From Papaver somniferum (Eukaryota > Streptophyta > Magnoliopsida > Ranunculales > Papaveraceae): 64,000 nucleotides of DNA. Positions 34,942 through 45,603 of this stretch are shown piece after piece. The stretch lies in NCBI RefSeq assembly GCF_003573695.1, contig NC_039366.1, forward strand, positions 165,802,339-165,866,338, given 5' to 3'. The notes below the pieces were generated by a model. That model saw only the letters and a list, made by a program, of their open reading frames with translations. It was not told the origin of the DNA and did no database searches. The translations under genes and the position numbers were made by a program. The stretch's first letter is position 1. The number at the start of each line of letters is the position of its first letter.

Positions 34942-37435
34942 TCTACTAAAACATTGTCATGAAAATCTTCAATTGTCTTGTATGAATGTACGATAGAGTG
35001 ACAGAATAGATTCTTTGCTTTTGCACCAACTTCTATGAAGAATGTTTCCTTCTTTTCATCGTGTTTACTTTGTGATGCTCTGGTGGTGGTGGCAATGGTT
35101 GAGATTGTGGGTGCCCTACCAAAAAGTGGTTTAGTTTTCCTTGATCTATCATTCTCAAATAATTCTTTTTACATTTCTGCAATCATTTGTTGTATGTCCA
35201 TGAAAATGATGATAAGAACAAAACTCATGCTTCTGTGGTTTGGAGGTGGTTCCGTTCCCATGTTCCATGGTGTTGGTATATTCTCCATCAAAATTATAGC
35301 TTCCCATATTTTCTCCACACTTGCATTTAGAGGTGGCATCTTGATTTCTTCCCATACTACCTTGTGACCTCCTTGTCCTCTATTATAGTTTTGTCTTTGA
35401 CCTCCATAAGTTTCTTGTGGTTGATCGAGTCTTTGAATCTTGTTATTTCCACCACGATTGTAGAAATTTCTTTCTCTTTCATACTCCTCTTGATCTCGGC
35501 TTCCCATAGCCACCAGTTTCTGTTGATTGTTACCCGTCACCTTCTCTTGTTGTACTTGCGAAGTATTCGCTACTGTGTTTATTAGCTTGGGTAATAAGCT
35601 TGCATTCGCTGTTTGTGACTGGTGTTCGCAACTGGTATGATTCCATTTCATTTTCCTTTCCTCTAGAGCAATATATTCTTCTTGAAGTTCTCGCAATTCA
35701 GTCATTGTGATCGTATTCTTGACTCTGAAAATTTGGACATACAATAGGTTGTTGCAAACATAGCATTGATAAATGATAATATAAGATATCTCTCATCTAC
35801 ACGGCCAGCCATTTCGCTACACATAGTTCTCCATTTTAGTCAGGTGCTTCAAACTTTCGCCAATCCTTGTTTTAATCCAAACACATCTTCTATACCAGGT
35901 CGCGAAGAATTATTATTATATATGCCCCTAGGAATGTAGTCTGCAAATGATTGAAGGATGTTATTGTATTCTTTGGTAGACCTTCGAACCATTTTAACGC
36001 CCCCTGTTAAGCTGGATGCGAAATATTTGCATAATACGCATCATGATTTTCCCATTGCAACATGCACCTCACGTAGGCTTTAATGTGTTGAATTGCACAA
36101 GTTGTTCCATCAAAAATGCTGGTTAATGCGGGCAAATTGCATTTCGGTGGTATTCCTCCTAATTGTACTTCCCTTGTAAATGGAGTTTTCGCAGCTTCTT
36201 CTATAGCTTCATCCAATTGTCTTCTGCCTACTTCTCCTCTATTATTTAGCATTCCTCTCTTCTTCTAACTCTTTCAAGATTTTTTATTTACACCTGAATT
36301 TTGATCCATTGGTCTTTTTAATTTCCCTCTTCTTCTGCGTTCATGTCTTTCTTCTCTCGCGAAATTTTGCATTTCTTCTTCATTATCCTCATCTCGTCTT
36401 CTTCTGCGAGTTCTCTTCTTCATCTCTATCTTGAATTCGCATATGATTATGTCTCTATTTTCCCCTTCATGATTTTGTTCATTTCTTATTAATTCCATTC
36501 GCTGTCTTTCAGCCATCCTTGTATTCTATATACTCTTCATTGATATTACCGTTATTCCGGTTTTGTGTACGCCTTTTCTCGATTGTCGTGATTGTTCTGG
36601 CGAATTGTCTCCTGAAGCTCTTGTTCTTCCATTTCCGCTCTCAATCTTTCACGTTCGCAATTAAACGTGCTTGTTCAGCATAATGTCTTTCAATTTCTTC
36701 TTCAATCGTCTGTTGATTTCTTTGAGTTTCTCTCATGTAAAATTCTTCCTTCCTCTCGATTTCCTTCGCCATCTTGGTCATTTCGTCCCTGATTGTCCGT
36801 TCTCTTGATTTCTACCATTTTGCCATCATCAAAAGTTTCATTTTGTGGAACGTAACGATCATCAGCTCTTTCTCTATTTTCGCGATATTCTTCATTAGGA
36901 TTTGATATTTCTTCTTGAATATTGTTTCCAGCATTAATTGTGGGTGAGTTTCGCCTCATTTCTCTTCTAGTCGATCTTGAATATGATTTTGTAATACTTC
37001 TCGATCTTCTACTTGTAGTTCTTATTTCCATCCTCAATTCGTGATTTTGCCTTGTTAGATTTGCACGTTCTTCTGCCTCAGCTCTTCTTTCTTCATGTAT
37101 TCTTCGTCTCAACGTTTCTAACGCTCCAATTTCCTCATCTCCATGAATTATTCCTTCATCTGCTTCTTGATTTCTCTCTACCTGTCTATGGTTTCTGTTT
37201 GTTGCTTCTTCTTCTACTTCTTCTGCCGAATTTGATTGCCAAGTGTGTATACTCACCCTATCATAATCTGTATTCCTCCTTGTACTAGTGTTTGTTGAAT
37301 TGGTGGTTGAATTTGATTTTCTCTATTACTTCTCATTCTAGTAGATTCTCCCATTTCACTTCTTTCTCTTCCAGCAATTCTCTTGCTTCTTCTAACAGTA
37401 GTTGGTTGTTCTGATGTATTTATTCTTCTAGCCAT
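34942..37435 (-). pseudogene. Tat-type gypsy gag
   Basis: Starts at ATG 37435 (MARRINTSEQPTTVRRSKR), about 110 bp after the PBS. There is a long Arg/Glu-rich N-terminal region (37256-36274) with several frameshifts. The gag core lies at about 36200-35880: GGIPPKCNLPALTSIFDGTT, then AYVRCMLQWENHDA and LKWFEGLPKNTI, the last in another frame. A knuckle of the Tat type, C-S-Y-H-H-F-H-G-H-T-T-N-D-C (CX2HX4HX4C), lies near 35190-35230. The many frame changes make it inactive. Gag leads into the protease at 34941. Confidence 0.75.
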
Positions 37436-37545
37436 ATCTTCAATGTTAACGAAAGAAATTATTTAAAATTCTTAATCAATCACTCCAAATCTTCACAAAT
37501 TTAAATATTAATCTTCAATTATTTTTTAGAATAATCTTCAATACT

Positions 37546-37563
37546 TCCCTGTTTCTAGCACCA
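37546..37563 (-). other. Primer binding site of the Tat element
   Basis: Minus-strand TGGTGCTAGAAACAGGGA, one base different from the gypsy PBS at 1181-1198. It is preceded by a three-base linker (CTA) and ACTACA (37567-37572), the last six bases of the LTR, and then directly by antisense-gene sequence of the right arm instead of an LTR. Confidence 0.8.
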
Positions 37564-37575
37564 TAGTGTAGTAAA

Positions 37576-39383
37576 AAATTCTATCATTTGAGAAGCTATT
37601 TAAAGATTTATTAAGATGTTCGAGAAGGGTATCATTATCCAAGGCATTAGGAAATGAACGAAGAATGGTAGCTTCATCAGAAAGACCATAAATGCCTGCA
37701 AAAAGGATCATTTAAATAAGATAAAACAACATGATGAATGAATGAAGGGAAAGGAGAAAAGTAACATACCATAGAGCTGATTATTAGCTTGCTGAAGGCT
37801 AGAGATTTTGTTCTTATACGAAGAAGAATCAATTTCTAGTTGTCTGTTTTTCTCGCGAAGACATTTGACTTCAACTTCCAGTTCTTCATTCTTTGTACGA
37901 AATTTAAGATTCTTCTTTTCAAGATGTTCGCGTCTCCTCTCTAGATCTGAGGAAACAATGAAAGAAGCTTTTCCATCCTGCGAGAAAATATAAAAAGTAT
38001 TAATACAGAAAAGATTTTGAGTTACAACAATGAAGAAGTAAAAGGATGAAAGTATACCAGACTATTAAGAGAATGCAGGAAATCGGGAGTCACTGATCTA
38101 GAAACTCCACGAAGAGAACTATCACCATCCAGTAAAGGTACATCGCAAATTGTAGCGAGAGCTTTGCAGGTATTAGCGAATTGGTTATCTCCCATTCCTT
38201 GCAAAGAATCAGAAAAGAGGCCAGAGAGCTTAGCCATAGAAGATTCAGGTGGAGAATCTTCACTTGCGTTAAGGTCATCATTATCCTCATCATCCTTGTC
38301 ACTCTCGGAATTTTCATGAGAAGGAATAGTTGAAGGAGAATAAGAACGGATTTTTCTCTTCTTTGAAGGAGGAGCAGTTGATTTTTCCCTGCGAAGAGCA
38401 CCTTTGCCTTTATCACCAGTCTTCGCAACACTAACAGGCTCTTCTATTTCAGCAATAATCTTCACACACAAATAGAAGTAAGAAATGGAGGCAACAATAT
38501 ACTGTTTAAAATCATAAAAGGATATTTCTTACCTCATCTGTGTATGAGCAAAGAGCTAACAAGGTACTAGTCTTCCCAGTCCTGTTATAACTATCTTTCA
38601 GTTTTTGGATCTGTTGACTTTCGCAAGAGTTAGCGAATAAAAGAATAAAAATAAATAAAGAGATGGACATGAGCGAAACTGGAAGAAATATACCTCTTTC
38701 TCCTTCTCGGTCCAAGAGAATACCCAAGGTTGATAAGTAGCGAGATTCTCAGGAAGAACATTTGACCCAGCAATGTAAGGTCCCTTCAGCATCAAGGGAA
38801 AAACACACCATGTATCATCTTTGGATTGGCGAGGAGTTGTGTTCTTACCAGAATGCCAATCAATGTCTTGCATGAGTATTTTAGCTTCATCGATGTTATC
38901 CTTCCTTTTTAAACGAATAACCCAGCGAGTATTCTCTTTCTTCATAGAAATCAATTCATAATTTTCAAAGAAACTCGCTACTGTGTATTTCTCAGCAATT
39001 ATCTCCAAGTCTGCGAATTTAGGATCCCTAAGTTCTTTGGAGTACAGATATCCTTTACCAGCACCACAGTTAGCAAACTCTAGCATCAGACGGATGTAAT
39101 CCCCACTCAACTGGAAGATAGCTCGCGAAAATCCTGAATGAGCGAGAATTTCATAGAACAAAGGAATATCTTGGTCGTAAAGAGGAATGGGGAGATTTAC
39201 GAGAATCTGACCTAACGAAATTATGATTGATTGATCATCACAATATTGTTCAGAAAAAAGTTTGGTAGAAAGAATTGACTTGGCACTTTCACCAGGAATG
39301 GTAGAAAGTATGAAACCTTTCTATGCAAGATCTTTTTGGACGTCTTTTAAGTTTTTCTCATGTTTATGGCCACTTGGAGGCAT
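37576..39383 (-). pseudogene. Second, truncated copy of the Tat antisense gene in the right arm
   Basis: Minus-strand copy of exons 1-4 and the start of exon 5, from ATG 39383 to the arm junction at 37576. Exon-intron borders match the left copy. This copy lacks the left copy's stops near 30250-30288 (it reads IFQLSGDYIRLMLEFA) and in exon 3 (EIEEPVSV), but has its own stop in exon 1 (DLA then stop). Comparing the two arms therefore shows which changes came after the duplication. Truncated in exon 5, it lacks most of the coiled coil and the acidic tail. Confidence 0.75.
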
Positions 39384-39749
39384 ATTTGAATATAGAGTAT
39401 GAGAATGAATAAAAAGTAAGAAGATTGAAGAAGGAAGGATTACGGTAGCGGAACTTACGTAAGAACAATAGAGTTGCAGAGATGAGAGAATAAAAAGAGA
39501 AGAGAAAGTAAAAAGAAAGTGGAAAGAAGAGTAAGAAGAATATATAAAGAATACTTTTTACTCGAAGAAATAAACACCATTAAGACAAAAAAACATGAGC
39601 GGTTGAAAAGCAGCGGTTACAGAAGACGTGTCAAGAAACAGATGGAAGAAAGAATACGTGTGATAAATGCAGAATATGAAGAGATGAACAACTGCGGCAT
39701 TTATCACATCATTCTCTACTTTGCAGAGAAGATATGAGAAGAGGCAAGA

Positions 39750-40220
39750 TGTAGGATCAGAATCTCGCAGCAATAATGCCTCAGCAAAATTATCAACAAC
39801 ACAACACAACAACGTCGCAGAAAATTTTTAGAAGTAACATAATAAACGACGTCAGCTAAAATCATGAGAAAAATGTAATGATTCTGCGAAAATAAGAGAG
39901 TTTGCGAGAGTAACATTTGTAAGGTTGCGAGAATGTCGCGAGACATATTCGAAAATAAAGGATATATTAGCTGTCATCCACTAGGTACTTCCCTATAAAT
40001 AGTCGTTCAATTGTAAAGGAAAGAGAGAGATCTTTTTTGAGTAAGAAACAAGTAATTAGGAGAGAGAAAGTCTAAAGCAGTGGTTATTCTTGATTCCTTT
40101 ATCTTTTCTTGTAAGATTGTTCAAAGATTCATCAATAAAATTAAGATTGTGAACCTAAAAATGAGTTGAGTGTTAATGAAATCACATGAGGAGTGTAGTG
40201 TAGGATTTCCTGCAACTACA
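39750..40220 (+). repeat. Outward-facing LTR of the Tat element (471 bp), right arm
   Basis: Plus-strand LTR from TGTAGGATCAGAATC to CCTGCAACTACA, with TATA box CTATAAATAG near 39994 and AATAAAATTAAG near 40134. It is the inverted copy of 29143-29613, so transcription from it would run out of the element into the chromovirus. Confidence 0.82.
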
Positions 40221-40225
40221 GTAAA

Positions 40226-40895
40226 CTCTCATCCCAAGTTTTAGGATGCTTAAAATTATATCCCCTTAACATGTGAACCATAGTCCTGTTGACCACTTCT
40301 GTTTGTCCGTCTATTTGTGGATGAAAAGTTGTACTCTTCTTCAACCTAGTGTACATCATCTTCCATAAAGAATCCCAAAAATGACTAAGGAACCGACTAT
40401 CCCTATCAGAAATAATCGAAGTAGGTAAACCAAAATGCTTCCACACATGCTCAAAGAAGAGCTTTGCTGCACCGGCTCCTGTAACCGTCTTTGTACATGG
40501 AATTAATGCGATCATCTTGCTAAATCGTCGACCACAACGAAAAAATAGTCATAACCAGACTTGGTCTTTGGTAACGCACCAAGAAAATACATAGAAATAC
40601 TCTCCCAAGGTCTTGATGGTACTGGTAATGGTAGGTATAACCCACGTTTTCTGTTGGAAGGTTTAGATGTGCTACACAACTTACACCCTCTAAATAACTT
40701 AGCCACATCATCTTGCATCCTTGGCCAAAAGACATAACGCCAGAGGTTAAGAAGAGTCTTATTCATCCCAAAGTGTCCAGCAACTCGAGATGTGTGCGAC
40801 TCTCTCAACCATTGTAAACGATCTCCATCTTCTGGAATACAAAGTAACTGACCCTTGTATAACAATCCATCCCGAAGTTCAAACTCACCTTTCAA
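40226..40895 (-). pseudogene. Chromovirus integrase, zinc-binding and catalytic core part
   Basis: From 40895: the HHCC zinc-binding domain (ESHTSRVAGHFGMNKTLLNL, then GCKLCSTSK), then the catalytic core. The first catalytic Asp, expected in SMDF, is Tyr here (SMYFLGALP, near 40588). The second Asp is present in SDRDSRF and the Glu in TEVVNRTM. A frameshift near 40512 separates the two halves. The gene is interrupted at 40225 by the Tat element and resumes at 29137. Integrase joins cDNA ends to chromosomal DNA; without the first Asp of DDE this copy would be inactive. Confidence 0.85.
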
Positions 40896-42183
40896 ACCAC
40901 TCTTTAAACCTTCTTGAAGCCTTTGCTGGAGACATATGACTCCGCATACTCTTGAGGAACAATCGGCTGAATTCCCATGGACACCATTAATTCTCGGGCT
41001 GGTGGACGAGACAACATATCTGCCAACTTGTTTGTTACTCCCTTCTTGTACTTAATGAGAATGTTGAAACTCATCTAGTAAGACATCCACTTCCTGTGTC
41101 GGGCTTGTTGTAGTTTCGTCTGAGCGTGTAAATACTCCAATGGTTTATGATCTGAATGTACTACTACTTCTTTACCTAAGAGATACACTCGCCAATGCTT
41201 GATACATTGATATAAAGCATAGAATTCTTTGTCATAAGGTGCGTAGTTCTTAATAGCACCTGAGAACAATTCTGAATGGTATTCCACTGGTTTACCATCT
41301 TGTAACAACACTCCTCCCAATGCATAGTTAGAAGCGTCGGTCTCAACTTCAAAAGTACGCTGTAAGTTAGGCAATGCCAACACTGGTGCTTCTGAAATTT
41401 TCCTTTTTAGTAACTGAAAAGCGTCTTCATAGGTTTTCTGCCATTCAAACTTTGCCTTAGCTCCCGTTAAACCATGTAATGGTCCTGCAATATTCGAAAA
41501 ATTCCGGATAAACTTACGCAAGTAGGTGCAAGCCCCTAAGAAACTCCTGATTTCAGTTACAGTACTAGGTCTAGGACACTTAGTGATCACTTCAACCTTC
41601 TTTGGATCAATCTTCCGTTGTCCACCACCAACAATGACTCCGAGGTACACCAATTCTTCCTTTCCAAACTCACATTTCTTTACGCTCAACTTCAGCTGGC
41701 CTTCATGTAACACTTTAAACACCTTCTCAACGTGAACAAGATGCTCTTCCTAAGTTCTGCTGTATATAAGGATATCATCCAAATAAACAATCACAAAATC
41801 TTCTATAAAAGGTCGTAACAAATCATTCATCAAACGCATAAACGTCGCTGGAGCATTACACAAACCAAAAGGCATCACCAACCATTCGAACAAGCCTTGT
41901 TTGGTTTTGAAAGCAGTCTTCCATGTATCATCTTACTGAACTCTCATCTGGTGGTATCCAAATTTGAAATCCGACTTTGTAAAGACTCGAGCTTTTTCCA
42001 ACTGATCCATGATGTCGTCTATCCTAGGTAGAGGGTAATGATTCTTGATAGTGATCTTGTTCAATGCTCTATAATCAATACACATACGCCAGCCTCCATC
42101 TTTCTTTGGTATCAACAATACCGCTGATCCACAAGGTAAAGCACTTGGCACTATCATTCCTACTCTAGGAGTTCTTGGACTTG
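40896..42183 (-). pseudogene. Chromovirus reverse transcriptase and RNase H
   Basis: RT begins with [20 protein letters not shown] and [11 protein letters not shown]. After an in-frame stop at about 41933, [20 protein letters not shown] and the catalytic [11 protein letters not shown] (near 41770) follow. A second stop lies near 41750. The frame 41075-41722 carries the RT thumb (VKKCEFGKEELVYLGVIV) and RNase H (FEVETDASNYALGGVLLQDG with catalytic Asp, then FYALYQCIKHWRVYL and VVHSDHKPLEYL). A few more residues of the linker to integrase can be read to 40896. It copies genomic RNA to cDNA in the particle. At least two stops and a frameshift upstream disable it. Confidence 0.88.
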
Positions 42184-42861
42184 TTACTTGATCTCATCAG
42201 ATTCCTCTACGATCGTGCGATAAAGATCAACATTAGGCAAAGAACTCTCCCTGGTCAACATGATTTCATGCTCCACACTCCTCTTTGGCGGTAATCCTAT
42301 GACATCAGAAAACAAATCCTTGTATTTTAACTTCAACCTTTCTAGGTCGCCTTCTTGTTGAGCAGTCAAGGCTGCTAAACATACTCTACTCGGATCCTCT
42401 TCAAGAGAATGGATCACAAGAAGAATGAACTTCGTGCTAGCATTCAGCAACCTCTTAGCCTCAGTGGATGTGATCAAGCTTGATCCCTCAAGAGGAGAAT
42501 CTATAGCCCGAATCACAAAACTTTCCCCATCTTTGGTAAATGTGTACTTTTGTTCCCTCTTGTGTAGAGTTGCATCTCTATCCCATAGGTAAGGACTACC
42601 TAGTACAACCTGACAAACATCCAAAGGAACTACGTCGCATGTAACTTCGTCAATATATGACTCATCTAGAGCAAATTTGAACGTGCACTGCTGTGAAACT
42701 TGTAAGCCCCCTTCCTTTTGAAGCCATCCTAAAGGGTATGGTTTTGGATGTTTGGAAGTCTTTAATCCTAACTTCTGTACCAAAGAATTTGAAAGTAAAT
42801 TATTCTGACTTCCCGAGTCAATAACAGCATCAACTAGTGTTGTTTTGACTTGCATCTTCAC
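42184..42861 (-). pseudogene. Chromovirus aspartic protease region
   Basis: Frame of 225 codons. VKTTLVDAVIDSGSQNNLLS contains the catalytic triplet as Asp-Ser-Gly, as in many plant gypsy proteases. VVLGSPYLWDRDA is the second conserved loop. The C-terminal part (LKLKYKDLFSDVIGLPPKRS, VEHEIMLTRESSLPN) is the usual lead-in to reverse transcriptase. The frame ends at 42184 and RT continues in another frame. Confidence 0.85.
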
Positions 42862-42900
42862 TGTGAAGAGTCGCTCCCTAAGATCATCTTTAGAAGGTCT

Positions 42901-43116
42901 TTATTTTGTCCATGTCATAAGAGAAAGCTTTGAATTGGGTTCTGTTAGTCCATGGACTTCCTTTGGAGTTTGAGCGACTAGTCCTTCCTTCTTGGCTTCT
43001 TTCCTCTGCAACCCTTTAGGCTTTAGATGAGGGTTCTTAACCCAACACTTGCCGATAACGTGACCTGTTTTCTTGCAATGGGTGCAAGACAAACCTTCAT
43101 TGTCATTGGACTTCCC
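42901..43116 (-). pseudogene. Chromovirus gag zinc knuckle segment
   Basis: CTHCKKTGHVIGKC is a complete CX2CX4HX4C knuckle at about 43035-43085, followed by a Lys-rich linker. An in-frame stop separates it from the gag core (ending at 43117), and another lies before the protease. Confidence 0.8.
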
Positions 43117-43982
43117 TTATTCTTTGCTCTTTTCACCTCCTTGCACAGTGGTACCTCCAGATTTCACCTTAGTGTTTCGCTTTGAATCAGATTTCTTAAG
43201 CCTGCCTTCAATGGCATTAGCTTTTATACTTGCTTCGGAGATAGTATCCACTGAAAACATCTTCAACTCCTTCCGTATATACTCATGGAACCCGGAAATA
43301 TACTTCATATAGATAGCATGATCTTCCAAGTCTAATTCTGAAATCATAGCTTGATTCTGAAATTCCGTAGTATATTCTTGCACGGTTTGGTTGTAGGTCT
43401 GCTTCAAGTTGTACCACTTAAACCATCTCTCCTCAAGGTAGCCAACCGGATAAAAATATTTCCTTACAACTTCCTTGAATCTTTTCCACGACAATACTCC
43501 TTTACATATGTTTTGTCTTTGATAAGCTTTCCACCAAGTTAGAGCATGCTTTTGTAGCTTCAATGCCGCGAAAGAAATCTTTTCCTTTGAACCATATTCA
43601 AAGAAAGAAAAACACGTCTCTAGACGTTCAATCCAATCATCCAATTTTTCTACATCAATACTCCCATCGTAAAGTGTAATATCAACACGAAAATCAATTT
43701 TTAGATTCTTACCATGAATTTAGTTGAAGTAGGACTTTTAAGAATCTCACTTTTCTTCTTTTCGTCCTCTTCTTCTTCTTCATGCTCATCCTCTTCTTCC
43801 GATGCTTCAGGTGAAGGTATAATCTTTTTATTCGCGTTCGGCTTGGGTGTATGAGAACGAATACATTCAGTCAATTCTGCAAGGGTGGTTTGAATCGACT
43901 TCATGTCTGTTTGCAGCGCAGCCACCTTTTCTTCCGTAGTTTGTGGTTCGCTATGCTTAGGATCATCTTCCGGCTTTGCCAT
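43117..43982 (-). pseudogene. Chromovirus gag core
   Basis: Probable start at ATG 43982 (MAKPEDDPKHSEPQTTEEKV). An acidic Glu-rich stretch lies near residue 70. After a frameshift around 43701 the retrotransposon gag core follows: LDDWIERLETCFSFFEYGSK, KLQKHALTWWKAYQR, WKRFKEVVRKYFYP and YTTEFQNQAMISELDL. Gag forms the virus-like particle. The start is chosen for its position just after the LTR and PBS region; an in-frame ATG also lies at 44075. Confidence 0.85.
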
Positions 43983-44115
43983 CCTTGATCCCCTTGTTCT
44001 CCTAACGTCTTCTAAATTCTCGAGTACCTCACCAAGCTTTATGTAAAGAGATCTAGTGAAAACCATAAACCACATGGATTTACCCTAGAAACTAACCTTG
44101 CTCGTGATGCCAACT

Positions 44116-44582
44116 TGATATGTATGATCTTTATACCTTGGTAGCTATTACTATAAAGGCGGAATTCAGAATAATAATAGACGAGAAACTTAGAAAAACA
44201 CAAAACACAAGTAGTAATTCGAAGATAAATATCTTCTCTAGATTATGAACAAGAAAACGATTACAATTCTCTCTTTGTTACGCTCACAATCTTCTATAAA
44301 CAGTGGATTTACCTTAAATTGCCTGTTAGGTTTTCTGTGCCTAGAATCTGTGTGTCCTTAGCTATTAGCCAAGTCCTCTATTTATAGCCTTCATCATACT
44401 CAGCCGACCAAGGACTTCTATTAGGAATCTATTTCCTAAACTAAGAATATTGCTTAAAACAAAACTCTTCCCTAACTAGGAATTCTGCTTAAACAAGGAT
44501 TCCTTCCTAGAATAGGATTCTTCCCTCAACTGAGCTTGAGGTTAACTAAGTTCCCTAAAGGAGTACGAATACACCTGTATCA
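44116..44582 (-). repeat. 5' LTR of the chromovirus (467 bp)
   Basis: Plus-strand termini TGATATGTATG and ACACCTGTATCA. A degenerate tRNA-iMet-like PBS (TGGCATCACGAGC on the minus strand, complement at 44100-44112) lies two or three bases inside. It matches the 3' LTR over its full length with scattered substitutions. Confidence 0.9.
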
Positions 44583-45603
44583 ATAACCTACTCAATTATG
44601 CGAACGGGTATGCATACCTGAGTGGCCGAACTAATTTTGGGTTCTCCAGTATGCGAACAGGTACGCATACCTTCCAAACTCAGTTAAATCCCAGAACTTG
44701 AAACTCACGCCAGTAAGCATACCGGGTATGCATACTAAGTTCCCGGACTTTCATTAACCAACCAGTACGCATACTATGGTTTCCGGACTTGGAAAATCTT
44801 GCAACAGTTAGCATACAAGTACGCATACTGTGCTATATCTAATCATGGTTATTTGTTCTAAACTCCCATTTCAATAATTGAAACATTCTTAGAAGACGAC
44901 AATAGCTGTCTCACACAAATTATTAGCTTCAAAGCAATTTTCAAGTGATCGAATGATTAATACGAAACATTCCAAGTCTACATCAAATGACTGTCTCGCA
45001 CAAATCATGTAAGATGTTACAAGGCGATTTTCACATGATCATCTTTTTACTTTCATCAAGAATATAAGATGAAATTGGTTAAAGCGAAAGCTTATCAACA
45101 CATATTTCGAGAAATATGTAATCGAGTTAAACTCAGCTCGGAATATCAAATGTGTATAATCGAGCTCTATATAGCTATACGACTTTTGTCAAAAATAGGA
45201 GATAGAGTAGATAGACTTTTGAGTGATAGATGAGTTCAAGTCTCCATATACCTTTTGTTGATGAAGTTCCACAAGCTACCCTTAGTAGTTCTTCGTCTTC
45301 AATCGATGAACGCCGTGAAGTCTAATGCTTAACTATACTTTCTATCCTAATCCGAGACTTAGCTATAAGTAGACTAGAAATCAAGACTCATAGTTTTGGC
45401 AACTAAACTTGACAACAAGCTTGATATAGCAACGCTTGCGAGCTCCACCGAGCGGTGCTCCAAAAAAGCTAGAAAAACAAAAAAGTTAAGATAAGAAGTA
45501 AATAACAAAAGAGAAATCACTTAAGTGATATTAAGAATTGTAAGAGATAAATTTGTGAGCTCTTTCTAACAACTAATTAGATTCACAAGTTCAGAATAAT
45601 ATA

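Larger units (their letters stand above)
29143..40220 (-). mobile_element. Palindromic Tat-lineage gypsy element with two outward U5 LTR ends
   Basis: 11,078 bp with a perfect target duplication GTAAA (29138-29142 and 40221-40225) inside the chromovirus integrase; removing it and one duplication restores the DESLPYLEFA reading. Both ends read TGTAGTTGCAGG inward, so both are U5 ends. In the element's own (minus) direction: inverted arm 40220-37576 (LTR facing out plus part of the antisense gene), a six-base remnant of the LTR end, PBS 37563-37546, gag, protease, no reverse transcriptase or integrase, tandem repeats, antisense gene 32684-29980, PPT and 3' LTR 29613-29143. The normal 5' LTR is absent. 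Arms of 2645 bp each (29143-31787 and 37576-40220) are inverted copies. Confidence 0.88.
37576..40220. repeat. Right arm of the 2645-bp inverted repeat
   Basis: Exactly as long as 29143-31787 by coordinate count. It occupies the place where the 5' LTR should be. The junction with the rest of the element, at about 37573-37576, has a few T/A bases that could belong to either side. Confidence 0.88.
27925..44582 (-). mobile_element. Chromodomain gypsy (chromovirus) in the LTR of element E
   Basis: LTRs of 467 bp at 27925-28391 and 44116-44582, a perfect target duplication ATAAC at 27920-27924 and 44583-44587, and a PPT complement at 28392-28407. Coding order on the minus strand: gag, zinc knuckle, protease, reverse transcriptase/RNase H, integrase, chromodomain. 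This is the complete order for a chromovirus. All genes are broken by stops and frameshifts, and integrase is split by the Tat element at 29143-40220. The two LTRs differ by about 6 in the first 120 bases by eye, so the insertion is not recent. Confidence 0.92.
19688..45465 (-). mobile_element. Copia family 1 element E, interrupted and internally rearranged
   Basis: Minus-strand element with 3' LTR at 19688-21429 and 5' LTR at 26300-27924 plus 44583-45465. Flanks AAACT (19683-19687) and AAGCT (45466-45470) are a near-perfect target duplication inside the family 2 3' LTR. Internal order in the element's own direction: PBS 26281-26297, gag 26213-25216, an inverted segment (22931-25215) carrying ORF2 tail, 3' non-coding region and 724 bp of LTR start, a second 3' non-coding region in normal orientation (22930-21430), then the 3' LTR. 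A LINE (21690-22785) and a chromodomain gypsy (27925-44582) inserted later. No pol is present. Confidence 0.75.
26300..45465 (-). repeat. 5' LTR of element E, split by a gypsy element (about 2.5 kb)
   Basis: Two pieces: 26300-27924 (U5, R, part of U3) and 44583-45465 (rest of U3, ending near GCGGTGCTCCAAAA for canonical CAGTGCTCTAACA). Continuity across the insertion is shown by the uninterrupted match at 20590-20610 of the 3' LTR (TTAGAACATAACCTACTC). The combined length, 2508 bp, is close to the LTR of element A. Confidence 0.85.

Noticed and set aside
29143..40220. Interpretation as a DNA transposon with long inverted repeats (Mutator-like)
   Set aside because: The ends are TG...CA with a 5-bp duplication, the arms contain LTRs with TATA box and poly(A) signal, and the interior encodes Tat gag and protease next to a PBS. 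Mutator-like elements make 8-11 bp duplications.
29143..40220. Two independent Tat elements inserted back to back
   Set aside because: A single GTAAA duplication brackets the whole structure, there is no second duplication at the inner junction, and the right arm lacks everything beyond exon 5.
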